Of a stretch of 64,000 nt of DNA, positions 24,383-33,114 are shown piece after piece (position 1 is the first letter of the stretch; each line of letters opens with the position of its first letter). Below the pieces are notes generated by a model. It did no database searches and was not told where the DNA came from. It saw only the letters and a list, made by a program, of their open reading frames with translations. Both the position numbers and the translations under genes were made by a program. Source of the stretch: Pseudonocardia kujensis (lineage in GTDB: Bacteria > Actinomycetota > Actinomycetes > Mycobacteriales > Pseudonocardiaceae); NCBI RefSeq assembly GCF_021283305.1, contig NZ_JAJSOK010000025.1:38957-102956 (forward strand), in the 5' to 3' direction.

Positions 24383-26067
24383 ATGAGAACACGCAGCGCC
24401 TGGGAGCGGTTTCAGGCCGAGGGCGAGAGCAGCAACGGGGCCCTCGAGGTCCGTTCAGAGATCCTCACCTCCTGGCGTCGCTCGCAGCTCAGCGGTGTCG
24501 ATCCACTCGAGCTGAGCCTGCCCCACTTCGAGATCGACACCGACACACGATTCGCTCGCGCTGCTCGCCCCGTGCTCGAGGCCGTCTGCGACGAGATGAC
24601 CGACAGCGGCTTGTGCCTGGCGATCACCGACCGCAACGGTCGCGTCCTCTGGAGCTGGGCGCCGAACCCCACCCTGCGGCGCGGCCTCGACGATCTCGAA
24701 CTCCACCAAGGCTTCTCCTTCGACGAGGAGATCGCAGGCACCAACGGCCTGGGAACAGCGCTGGAGACGGGACGCCCGGTCACGGTCCGCGGCGAAGAGC
24801 ACTTCAAGGAGGCGTTCCACTCCTTCACCTGCGTGGCGGCACCGGTGATCCACCCGGTGACCGCTCGCACGGTCGGCGCCGTGAACATCACGTGCCTTGT
24901 CGGGGACACCCACCCTGTGCTCACCAGCACCGTGGTGACACTGGTCCGAGAGGTGCGAGAAGCGCTCCTCGCCGCCTCCGGCGAGCGCGAACGCCGACTC
25001 CTCGACGTCTTCCTCGCCACCAACGTCCGACGTGGCGCAGCGGTCGCCACCCTCAACGCCGACGTCCTCATCACCAACGATGCCGCCGCCGAACTTCGCC
25101 TGGACCATCGACAGGTCTGGGCCCGCATCCTCGAAGCGTCACCGGGCGACGAGATGATCGAGCTGCCCGGCCTCGAGGGCTGGACCGCGCGGCTGCGCCT
25201 GCTGACCGAGCAGAGGAAGACGACAGGAGCGATCCTCCTCCTCGACCCGCTGCATCAGCCGGCTCCGATTGCGGACTCCCCGGTTCCCGCGGCTCCGAAG
25301 GCCTCGCCGAAGATGGCCAAGGCGCTTGCTCGTAGCCTGGAGATCAACGGCGCCGCCGTACTCCGGGGCGAGGCAGGCAGCGGAAAGCGAACCGCAGCCC
25401 GCCACACCCTCCAACGCGAGGGGCAACCGGCACTTGCCACTTTCGACCCGGCAGACCTCGCCGTCACCGACTTCAGGGCCTGGTGCAGGGAGTTCGCCGC
25501 CGCGCTCGCTGCGTCGACACCGATCCTGCTGTCGCGCATCGACGCGCTCTCAGCCGATCAGGTTCCCACCGTGGCCGCCCTTACTCGCCCGCGTCGAGCA
25601 GCGTGCATCGATCGTCGCGACCTGGGACGCCAACCCCACCGATGCCGCGCCGCCGCACCTGTCCACCCTGACGGACGCCCTCGGCGGCGCCGTCGTCGAG
25701 GTCCCTCCACTTTGGCGCCGGCTCAATGAGCTGCGGCTCTCTCGTCGACACACTCGTCGACCCGGCCCATCGACCGGTGCCGCAGGCGATGCAGCTTCTC
25801 GAGGAACATCACTGGCCGGGCAACGTCGCCGAACTCGCAACCGTCCTGCACAGCGCGGCCACTGCCGCAGGCGAGGGGCCAATCCGTCGGGACCACCTGC
25901 CCACTTACGTTCGGACCGGACGCTCGCTCACTCCGCTTGAGCAAGCGGAGGCCGCCGTCATCGCAGAGGTGTTGGCCTCGACCGGCGGGAACAAGACCGA
26001 GGCGGCAAAGCAGCTCGGAATCGCCCGCCCCACCTTGTACGCGAAGATCCGGTCGTACCGGCTCTGA
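24383..26067 (+). pseudogene. AcoR-like Fis-family activator with two frameshifts
   Basis: The first frame encodes an AcoR-type N-terminus (ILTSWRRSQLSGVDP), a GAF domain (about residues 70-200, with GFSFDEEIAGTNGLGTALETGRP) and an AAA+ Walker A (LRGEAGSGKRTAAR). Homology shifts frame at about 25575 (LLARVEQRASIVATWDA) and again at about 25725 (SLVDTLVDPAHRPVPQ), then ends in a Fis-type HTH (GGNKTEAAKQLGIARPTLYAKI). The sigma-54 contact motif GAFTGA is absent, as expected in actinobacteria lacking RpoN. If the indels are real the product is truncated after the Walker region; if they are sequence errors this is the intact regulator of the adjoining catabolic genes. Confidence 0.75.
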
Positions 26068-26091
26068 GCACGACCCGAACTGACCGGTTCT

Positions 26092-26110
26092 CAGGCCCCC
26101 TCGGGGCCTG
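26092..26110 (+). terminator. Hairpin terminator after the AcoR-like gene
   Basis: CAGGCCCC (26092-26099) and GGGGCCTG (26103-26110) form a perfect 8-bp stem with a 3-base loop, 25 bases after the stop codon. It also abuts the left end of the IS3 fragment. Confidence 0.65.
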
Positions 26111-26497
26111 ACCCCAGTTCCTGGACACGCTGATCCCCGCACCGCGGGGAAGGCGAGATGGTCCACGATCATGGCCCGCAAGAACTACTCCGACGAGTTC
26201 TGTGGGCCGGCCGTCGAGTTGTACGAGCCCCCTCCGGGTGCGACGGTGCGCGGCATCGCCGAGGACCTGGGCATCAAGCTGGGCACCCTGCGCGGGTGGC
26301 TCGAGCGGCTCGGCACCGGCCGCAAGACCGCCGCGGACGGCACCCCGGCCCCCAGCCCACTCACACCCTGCCCCCCCGCCTCGGCCCCGTGCCGGAGGTG
26401 GGCCCGAGGTCGGCGGGCCGGAGACTACGAGCAGCGCCTGGCCCGTCTGGAGGCCGAGAACGCCGCGCTGCGCGCGGAGCGCGCCAAGCTCGTCACC
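26109..26497 (+). mobile_element. IS3-family fragment: left end and truncated OrfA
   Basis: TGACCCCAGTTCCTGGACA at 26109-26127 looks like an IS3-type terminal repeat. The ATG at 26171 begins OrfA (MARKNYSDEFCGPAVELYE, GIAEDLGIKLGTLRGWLERLG helix-turn-helix, then a leucine-zipper end LARLEAENAALRAERAKL). Homology stops at about 26497, where an IS1380 fragment begins on the other strand. OrfB is absent, so the element is dead. Confidence 0.7.
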
Positions 26498-27055
26498 CGA
26501 GCAGACCACGATCGAAGCGTCGACGTCGATAACCAGTACGTCCAGGTCACGGCCGGCGACCCGCACCGGCGGGAACGCCCGCCCGTGGGTCTCGGCGTGC
26601 TGGGCCCACACGATCTCCCGAGCCCTGGCCCGCGCCGAGGCCACCGCCGCGAGGGCGGCATCGTCGAGCCGGTCGAGCAGCCGCCAGCACGTCGAGTCCG
26701 ACGCCACCGGCCCGAACAACGCAGCCTGATCCGCCAGCACCGCGATCTCGGAGATCGTGGTCGCGCCGTCGGCCACCGCCACGGCCACATGGATCAGCAC
26801 CCTTCCCGGGTCATGCCGGGCGCGCGGGCGACGCAACCCGCCCAGCGCCTCGGACAGCTCGCCGGTCAAGGTGGTCCGGTCTGCGACATCGGCCAGCAGT
26901 CGCGACCCTGCATGCGAGACCACCCCGGCCCCGTCCGCGGTCACGACGATCTTCGGACGGGTGGTTGTAGCCTGCACCTGGAAAGTGCCTCCTCGACCTG
27001 GCGGACATGGCCCTCGACAAGCCCTGTCCTACCTGGTCACGAGGCACTTTCTTCT
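26498..27055 (-). mobile_element. IS1380-family fragment: left end and transposase N-terminus
   Basis: The transposase starts at a GTG at 26977 (MQATTTRPKIVVTADG) and shows the IS1380 N-terminal pattern (SHAGSRLLADVADRTTL, DGATTISEIAVLADQAALFG, STCWRLLDRLDD) up to the first catalytic Asp in VLVIDVDASIV, then breaks at about 26498 against the IS3 fragment. Upstream, GAAAGTGCCTC (26981-26991) pairs with GAGGCACTTTC (27041-27051). In IS1380 elements such a repeat sits near the end and the promoter. The C-terminal two thirds are missing. Confidence 0.7.
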
Positions 27056-27145
27056 TTCGGGGTCACCTAACCGCCGCTCACTCGTGAAGAGCCGGGGCTA
27101 GAAGTTGTGTCCGCACACAATCTTATTGGGTGGCCAACCAAGCCG

Positions 27146-27175
27146 TTGACGTCCTGACCGGGACATGCGTAGTCT
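27146..27175 (+). promoter_or_regulatory. Candidate promoter of the amidase operon
   Basis: TTGACG (27146-27151) and TAGTCT (27170-27175) are separated by 18 bases, reasonable for a SigA-type promoter, and lie immediately upstream of the inverted repeat at 27191-27211. Confidence 0.45.
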
Positions 27176-27190
27176 ACCAATACGTAAGTT

Positions 27191-27211
27191 AACTTTCACT
27201 AGATGAAAGTT
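27191..27211. promoter_or_regulatory. Inverted-repeat operator upstream of the amidase operon
   Basis: AACTTTCA-CTAGA-TGAAAGTT is a perfect 8+8 palindrome with a 5-base spacer, about 16 bases downstream of the candidate -10 box. The operon's own IclR-family protein is the obvious candidate ligand. The 260 bases between it and the amidase start hold no recognisable gene. Confidence 0.6.
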
Positions 27212-27471
27212 GCGGGACACTGGATTAGCTGTCGCTCTAGTGACCGCTTCGACCGCGTAGGAGGCCGTCAGTCGCTCCGTCGACTACCGCTAGACCCGCT
27301 GAGGCGGCAGCTTCAGGTAACCAGTCTCTCTGCACCGAGCGACGCGGAATCGGGACGCCGGGGGCGTGTTCGGCGAAGCGCACCTTGACGACTTAGGTGA
27401 TCGCGACCAGTGGCCTCGTCACGGGCCGAGACGCATTGCGCCGCAGTGAACTGAGCAACGGAAGGAGCCAG

Positions 27472-28941
27472 ATGGGCACGGAAGAATTGTGGCAGATTCC
27501 TGCAACGCGGCTGGCCGTGATGATTCGGGCCCGGGAGGTTTCACCGGTAGAAGTTGTCGAGGCCGTCGTTACGCGAATCAGTCAGTTCAACTACATGCTG
27601 AACGCATACGTCGACGTGCACGCTGACCGCGCTCTGGCTCAGGCGAGGGCCGCGGAGGCTGCCATCGTTGCGGGGGAACCGCTCGGACCTCTCCACGGTT
27701 TGCCTGTGTCGATCAAAGACAATATTTGGTATAAGGGCGACGTCGCCGCCTCGGGTTCGCGCGTGTTGAAAGACTTTATCGCCACTGCCGACTCGCCGAC
27801 GGTGCTTCGACTTCGCGCGGCTGGCGCAATCGTTATTGGGCGCACCAGCATGCCCGAGTTCGCCTGGCGAGGGACGACCGACAATCCGTTGCACGGTGAG
27901 TGCAGCAACCCATGGGATACCTCGATGACGGCCGGTGGATCGAGTGGTGGTGCGGCCGCGGCGGTCGCTGGTGGTATGGGGCCGCTCTCGGTGGGGTCTG
28001 ATGGGGCCGGATCCATTCGCATTCCGGCAAGCTTCTGCGGCATCGTTGGTCTCAAGCCGACCTTCGGGCATGTGGCGCATTATCCCGCCCTTGGCGGCAG
28101 CGAACTGCTGGCCCACGTCGGGCCAATGACTCGCACCGTTGACGATTGCGGCCTGCTGTACCGCGCGATCCGCGGCTACGACAGGCGCGATCCGCTGTCG
28201 ACGCTCGACCCCTCGCGCGGTGAAGACACGCTGTTGGCCGGGACGAGTGGCCTGCGGGTCGCCTGGGCCGCACACCTCGCCGACGTACCGGTCGAGCACG
28301 AGGTGCTGGAGATCGTCACACGAGCAGTGCGTGCCTTGTCGGGCCTGGTGCTGACCGTGGAAGAGGCTACGCCGAACCTGGACTCGATAGGCGAGCTGCT
28401 CGACACCCTCTATGGCGTGGCCCAGGCGGGCGGTCACGCAAGCCGCCCCGCGGAGCAGAAAGCGCTGATGGACCCGGAGCTCGTGGCGTACGCCGAGGCT
28501 CACCAGGGGATCAGCGGGGTCGACTATGTCGCGGCGGTGAAACTGCGGCAACAAAACGTGGCAATTCTGAACGAATTCTTCACTGAGTTCGATCTCCTCC
28601 TCACGCCCACGGTCGGATTGCCGGCATTTGGGCTCGGTGCAGTGAATCCGTCGGCGGTCGCGGGTCGCAACGTCGGCCATCTCGCCTGGGCGCCGTGTTA
28701 CCCATTCAACTTCTCCGGTCAGCCGGCAATCTCCGTACCGGCAGGGCAGACCACGCAGGGTCTGCCTGTCGGCCTTCAGATTGTGGGACGCCGGCACGAG
28801 GACGCCACCGTCTTAGCCCTGGCTGCAGCTTTCGAGCGCCTCCAGCCGTGGGCCGACCGCTGGCCACCAATGCAACTCGCGATCGATCGCGACCCAACCT
28901 TCTCCGATTCCGAAATAGTCGCGCGAGCCGAAGGTGAATGA
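27472..28941 (+). CDS. Amidase signature-family amidohydrolase
   Basis: A 489-residue amidase. The Ser-cisSer-Lys triad is visible: Lys in GLPVSIKDN (about residue 83), the serines in MTAGGSSGGAAAAVAGG and in SDGAGSIRIPASFCGIVGLKPT. The last third (DLLLTPTVGLPAFG, FSGQPAISVPAG, GLPVGLQIVG) is equally typical. These enzymes hydrolyse carboxamides to acid and ammonia in the cytoplasm. The ATG at 27472 is preferred because GGAAGGAG lies just before it; an upstream ATC-preceded frame start at 27397 lacks a ribosome-binding site. It leads a co-directional amide-catabolism operon. Confidence 0.92.
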   Translation: MGTEELWQIPATRLAVMIRAREVSPVEVVEAVVTRISQFNYMLNAYVDVHADRALAQARAAEAAIVAGEPLGPLHGLPVSIKDNIWYKGDVAASGSRVLKDFIATADSPTVLRLRAAGAIVIGRTSMPEFAWRGTTDNPLHGECSNPWDTSMTAGGSSGGAAAAVAGGMGPLSVGSDGAGSIRIPASFCGIVGLKPTFGHVAHYPALGGSELLAHVGPMTRTVDDCGLLYRAIRGYDRRDPLSTLDPSRGEDTLLAGTSGLRVAWAAHLADVPVEHEVLEIVTRAVRALSGLVLTVEEATPNLDSIGELLDTLYGVAQAGGHASRPAEQKALMDPELVAYAEAHQGISGVDYVAAVKLRQQNVAILNEFFTEFDLLLTPTVGLPAFGLGAVNPSAVAGRNVGHLAWAPCYPFNFSGQPAISVPAGQTTQGLPVGLQIVGRRHEDATVLALAAAFERLQPWADRWPPMQLAIDRDPTFSDSEIVARAEGE

Positions 28942-28944
28942 CTA

Positions 28945-29292
28945 ATGCAAGAGCTGCACCCGGTCGGTAACCAACTGCTGTTCGAGAACGAACAGGTGCG
29001 TGTCTGGCAGGTCGACTTGGATGGCGGCGAGGAATTGCCGTTGCACCAGCACGAGGTGCCCTATCTGGTTATGCACCAGACCGACGGTCATCTGGGTGTG
29101 GCAGACGCCGACGGCTCGCGGGAGCGGGATGTCACCGGCAATTCGTTCGAGTGGCACCCGGTAGGTGAGCTGCATGCGCTGACGAACCTCGGCGCCGATC
29201 GATATCGTAACATTCTGGTTGAGATCCGGCCCGCGGTGATCACCCGAGACGGGGGGATCTCAATCGCGGAGGTCCGTCATGAGATCCCCTGA
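28945..29292 (+). CDS. Cupin-domain protein
   Basis: A 115-residue single-domain protein. LPLHQHEVPYLVMHQTDGHLGV matches cupin motif 1 (HxH...E-like) and EWHPVGELHALTNLG supplies a motif-2-like histidine, so a metal-binding beta-barrel is likely. It starts 3 bases after the amidase stop and overlaps the IclR start by 14 bases, so it is co-translated. Stand-alone cupins in catabolic operons may be isomerases, dioxygenase-like enzymes or ligand sensors; the role here is unknown. Confidence 0.75.
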   Translation: MQELHPVGNQLLFENEQVRVWQVDLDGGEELPLHQHEVPYLVMHQTDGHLGVADADGSRERDVTGNSFEWHPVGELHALTNLGADRYRNILVEIRPAVITRDGGISIAEVRHEIP

Positions 29293-30055
29293 CGCGCCAG
29301 TGGTCCAGTCCGCTCTGCGAGTGCTGAAAGCTCTGGAATACTTGTGCCGGGCGTCGCAGGCGGTGTCCCTAGAAGAACTGGCGAGGGAGCTCTCGGTCGC
29401 ACAGCCGACCGCATATCGGATTGCAAATACCTTGATCGCTACCGGATACGCGCGGGTGAATGGCTTTCACGGCGGATATGTCGCGACCCTTAAGGTGATG
29501 GAGCTGAGCTCGCAGGTGTATAGCACGTTCGATTTGCGCGGCGAAGCGCGGAACGCCTTTCGGTCTGTCGGCATGCAATTCGGCGAAACAATCACCGTTG
29601 CCCAGGCAGACGGATTTGAGGTGGTGTTCGTCGATAAGATTCGAGCTGGTGCCAGCCTGGCGTTCTACTGTCATATCGGCCGGCGTTTGCCGTTACATAT
29701 CGGCGCCGCTGCGAGGTGCATCCTGGCGCACCTCGACGACGATGAGTTGGAGGAGTACCTCGGCGGTGAGCTGACGGCGCGCACTTCCGCGACGCACACC
29801 TCGCCCGCGGTGCTGCGAGCGCTGCGTACTCAGGCTCTTGAGGACGGTTACGTTCTAAGCGTCGACGAAGTTGACATAGGCGTCTCCGCGATCGCGGTTC
29901 CCCTGATGGACCGCGGTCGCGTCCTTGGTGCTGCGGCGATCGCCAACACGTCGACGGCGTGGACACCGGAAGACCGTGCCGATCGGGTCAGGGCGATGAA
30001 GACGGCGGCTGCCGCCATGTTCGGGACGGTCGCGAGCGGGAGGGGGGCGTTGTGA
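29279..30055 (+). CDS. IclR-family transcriptional regulator
   Basis: A 258-residue regulator: an N-terminal winged helix (VSLEELARELSVAQPTAYRIANTLIATGY, about residues 31-59) followed by an IclR effector domain (GETITVAQADGFEVVFVDKI, HIGAAARCILAHL, ISAIAVPLMDRGRVLGAAAIA). It lies within the operon it probably regulates, between the cupin and the acetamidase-family gene, with overlaps on both sides. The palindrome at 27191-27211 is a plausible binding site. Confidence 0.9.
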   Translation: MRSPDAPVVQSALRVLKALEYLCRASQAVSLEELARELSVAQPTAYRIANTLIATGYARVNGFHGGYVATLKVMELSSQVYSTFDLRGEARNAFRSVGMQFGETITVAQADGFEVVFVDKIRAGASLAFYCHIGRRLPLHIGAAARCILAHLDDDELEEYLGGELTARTSATHTSPAVLRALRTQALEDGYVLSVDEVDIGVSAIAVPLMDRGRVLGAAAIANTSTAWTPEDRADRVRAMKTAAAAMFGTVASGRGAL

Positions 30056-30996
30056 GCGGCGGTCAGATCATTGACGACTGTTTGTACACCGTAGGGCCTG
30101 ACACACCGCACGTCGTTACGGTGTCGCCTGGCGAGGTGTTCTCGCTGTGCAGCCCTGACGCGTCGGGTAACCAATTGCGCCCGGGCGTCGCGTACGACGC
30201 GATCGATCCTGCGCGCCTCTTTCCGGTGGCCGGCCCGGTCGGAATCGCCGGTGTCGGGATCGGTGACGCAGTGGGCGTTGCGGTCGTCGACGTGCGTCCC
30301 TCCTCTCGCGGTCATGTCTGGACGAGGCCTGGCCTCGGCTTTCGGAATCCCGGTTGGCTGGCTGTTCGCGTCTTCAATACGGAGACGCTGTCGACCGGCG
30401 GCGCGAACGCGCGGACGGTGCCGTCGCGCCTTCATCTCGGAGCCTTGGGTGTGCTGCCGGCGAGGACCGCGCCACCACGAACTCTTGGTCTCCATGGAGG
30501 CAACCTTGATGTGCCGTTCCTCGGTCCGGGGGCGATGTTGTGGGCACCGGCCGCTGTGCCCGGCGGTGGAGTGTTCTGCGGCGACGTGCACGCTGCGATC
30601 GGCGATGGCGAGCTGTGCGGCACTGGTATCGAGGTAGAAGCAGAAGTCGACCTCGTCGCCACCAAGCTCGCCTCTTGGCAGCTCCTGCAGCCTGTGGTCA
30701 TGACGAATGAACGGTGCTGGGTAGTTGGCATCGGCTCGAACGTCGAGGACGCCATCGCCTCCGTCCTTCCTGTGGCGATCACAGCAGTTCGCGAAGCGTT
30801 GGGTGAGAGCGAAGATCAGGCCTACCTCATCGCGTCGTTGATGCTCGAGATCAAGGTCTGCCAGCTCGTGAACCCGCTGACGAGCGTGGCGATTTCTCTA
30901 GGTGCGGGATTGGACCGGCACCTAGCGCCCGAAGCGGCGTGGCTTGCTTACCAGGGCCTCGTTCCCGCACCGCGAGACGAAGAATGCACAAAGTGA
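30052..30996 (+). CDS. Acetamidase/formamidase-family protein
   Basis: A 314-residue protein. The diagnostic FmdA/AmdA segment is FCGDVHAAIGDGELCGTGIEVEAEV (about residues 178-202), preceded by HGGNLDVPFLGPGAMLWAPA, which normally binds metal. Family enzymes hydrolyse formamide or short amides to acid plus ammonia. The GTG at 30052 overlaps the IclR stop (GTGA). Two different amide hydrolases in one operon suggest a substrate whose degradation releases two amide nitrogens in sequence, or a ring-opened imide. Confidence 0.88.
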   Translation: MSGGQIIDDCLYTVGPDTPHVVTVSPGEVFSLCSPDASGNQLRPGVAYDAIDPARLFPVAGPVGIAGVGIGDAVGVAVVDVRPSSRGHVWTRPGLGFRNPGWLAVRVFNTETLSTGGANARTVPSRLHLGALGVLPARTAPPRTLGLHGGNLDVPFLGPGAMLWAPAAVPGGGVFCGDVHAAIGDGELCGTGIEVEAEVDLVATKLASWQLLQPVVMTNERCWVVGIGSNVEDAIASVLPVAITAVREALGESEDQAYLIASLMLEIKVCQLVNPLTSVAISLGAGLDRHLAPEAAWLAYQGLVPAPRDEECTK

Positions 30997-31065
30997 CCCC
31001 TGAGCTGCCGCAAACCGCGGCCCACGGTGAGACCGCAACGACGAGAAACGAGAGGTAGATCGGGA

Positions 31066-32385
31066 ATGCCTTCAACTGAACGGACAATGCATATCTCGAT
31101 GGCGATCACGCAGCCGGACAGCCTCGGTAGTTGGCGGCGAGAGGTCAGTAAGGCGGCGGAGTTCGCTTCTTTGGACTACTGGGTCAAGATCGCACAGATT
31201 GCCGAACGCGGCAAGCTCGATTCGTTATTCATCGCCGATGCTCCCGAGGCTGACATGGATGCCCTCCGGACCCGTCAGGTACCGAAGCTGGAGCCCATCG
31301 TCCTGCTGTCCGCGCTCGCGACGCAGACTAGCAACATTGGGTTGGTGGGCACGGCCTCTACGAGCTACAGCGAGCCATACACACTGGCCAGGCAGTTCGC
31401 GGCTCTCGACCACATCAGTGGTGGCCGTGCGGGATGGAACATCGTTACCTCGTTCCTTGGGACCCGGAACTACGGCGTGCCGTTGGCCGCCCAGCCGGAT
31501 CGGTACGCCAGGGCGCAGGAGTTCATCGAGGTCGCTACCGCGCTCTGGGATTCCTGGGCCGACGACGCCGTAGTTGTGGATAAGGCGGCCGGGATCTTCG
31601 TCGACGACACCAAGGTCCACCCAATCAATCATTCGGGCGCGTACTTCAGCGTCGAGGGCCCACTGGACATCAGCCGCTCTCCGCAGGGTCACCCAGTCCT
31701 GGTCCAGGCGGGAGCGTCTGCAACAGGGCGGGACTTCGCCTCTCGCCATGCTGAGATGATCTTCGGTGCGGCGCCAAACATCGAGTCGGCACAGGAGTTC
31801 TACGGGGACATGCACCGGCGGATCGCTGCGGTCGGCCGGAACCCGGATCAGGTGACCATCCTGCCCGGTTGCAGCCCCTACATCGGCTCGACGGAGGAAG
31901 AGGCGCATCGCATCCGTGAGGAGGCGCTTTCCCTCATCGACTTCGACCACGGTCTGGTGACCTTGCAGAAGCACATGGGGAACATCGACCTGTCCGGTCT
32001 GGACCTCGACGAGTCGATCCCGCCAGACCGGTTGCCAGCGGACACGTCGGTGCTCATCGACCGACAGAGCCGTCCGCAGCTGTACAAGGACCTAGCCCTG
32101 GCCCCGGGCTCCACCCTTCGTCGGATGATCGAGGTGTGTTTGTCCCATAACGGGCACTGGAACCTGGTCGGCTCACCTGAGCAGATCGCCGACTCGTTAC
32201 AGGAGTGGTTCACGAACGGGGCCTGCGACGGGATCAACCTGTTGCCCGCGCACACCCCTGATGGTATCGAGATCTTCGTCGACGAGGTGATCCCCATCCT
32301 GCAACGCCGCGGCCTGTTCCGGACCGACTACGAGGGCAGCACGCTGCGTGACCACCTCGGACTGGAGCGGCCCGATGCGCGCTGA
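31066..32385 (+). CDS. NtaA/SnaA/DszA-family FMN-dependent monooxygenase
   Basis: A 439-residue luciferase-superfamily protein of the nitrilotriacetate monooxygenase component A branch: ASLDYWVKIAQIAERGKLDSLFIAD, then PYTLARQFAALDHISGGRAGWNIVTS, SFLGTRNYG, and the long insertion (FVDDTKVHPINHSGAYFSVEGPLDI) characteristic of NtaA/DszA. Such enzymes use FMNH2 from a separate reductase to oxidise at N- or S-bearing carbons. No reductase is encoded nearby. GAGAGGTAGATCGGGA precedes the ATG. It probably performs the opening oxidation of the nitrogenous substrate whose amide products the two hydrolases then cleave. Confidence 0.88.
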   Translation: MPSTERTMHISMAITQPDSLGSWRREVSKAAEFASLDYWVKIAQIAERGKLDSLFIADAPEADMDALRTRQVPKLEPIVLLSALATQTSNIGLVGTASTSYSEPYTLARQFAALDHISGGRAGWNIVTSFLGTRNYGVPLAAQPDRYARAQEFIEVATALWDSWADDAVVVDKAAGIFVDDTKVHPINHSGAYFSVEGPLDISRSPQGHPVLVQAGASATGRDFASRHAEMIFGAAPNIESAQEFYGDMHRRIAAVGRNPDQVTILPGCSPYIGSTEEEAHRIREEALSLIDFDHGLVTLQKHMGNIDLSGLDLDESIPPDRLPADTSVLIDRQSRPQLYKDLALAPGSTLRRMIEVCLSHNGHWNLVGSPEQIADSLQEWFTNGACDGINLLPAHTPDGIEIFVDEVIPILQRRGLFRTDYEGSTLRDHLGLERPDAR

Positions 32386-33114
32386 CGCCCTATTAGGGGC
32401 TCGCCGGTCGAGCGGTACTCGCGGGACCGATGGGAGGCGCGATCACCGACCCGGTGTTGTTCCCGCCCTGGACGCGGCCGTCGACCACGGTCTAGCGGTT
32501 TGACGTGCGGCTGAGCGTGACGTTCTCCATCAGAGCGGCCCTCACCCTGAACTCGGTGTGTTCGGTGTCACCACCGGATAGCGCGGCCCCACGGCTAAGG
32601 CGCTTCCTTGCACAGGTCCACGCTGGACGTCGCTGTCGTGGACGGCAGGTTCAATTCACTACCGCCCGACCCGGTCCGTCGATCGCGGCGGTGCCCACGA
32701 ACCTGTGCGGCCTCCCTCCGAGCGTACTACGTACAGGTGGGAACCAATGGCTTAGCCGCTGTCCAGATCGGGACCGGGCAGTTCGGCAGGTTCCTGGGCC
32801 GTACCTCTTCGGCTGGCTCGCGGCTGTCACCTCGTTGTCGAGCGTCGGGTTCACGATCTTCGCGATCGTCCTGCTCGCCGAGGCGGGGCCGCCCGGTGCC
32901 TCCTACGGTCCTTCCGCGAGGCGTGTCGCCCCGCCTTCCCGACATCGAACGCTTCGACGTCGGCCAACCGACGGGAGCTCAGCGACAGGAGAGTCCTCGG
33001 GAGGTCGAGTCGGGGTCTAGTGGCTGACGGGCCCCACTGCTCGTGACACCCGACTGCCCGGCTCCGGCCAGGTTGTTCTGCACGACCCAGACCCTGCTTC
33101 GAGAGAGGTTAACA
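32386..33114 (+). other. Gap of about 730 bases with a possible membrane-protein remnant
   Basis: No intact gene. A short hairpin (GCCC...GGGC at about 32386-32399) directly follows the monooxygenase stop. One frame near 32790-32890 reads PGPYLFGWLAAVTSLSSVGFT then IFAIVLLAEAG, which looks like two transmembrane segments of a decayed permease, but no family could be named. GAGAGG just before 33115 serves the next gene. Confidence 0.4.
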
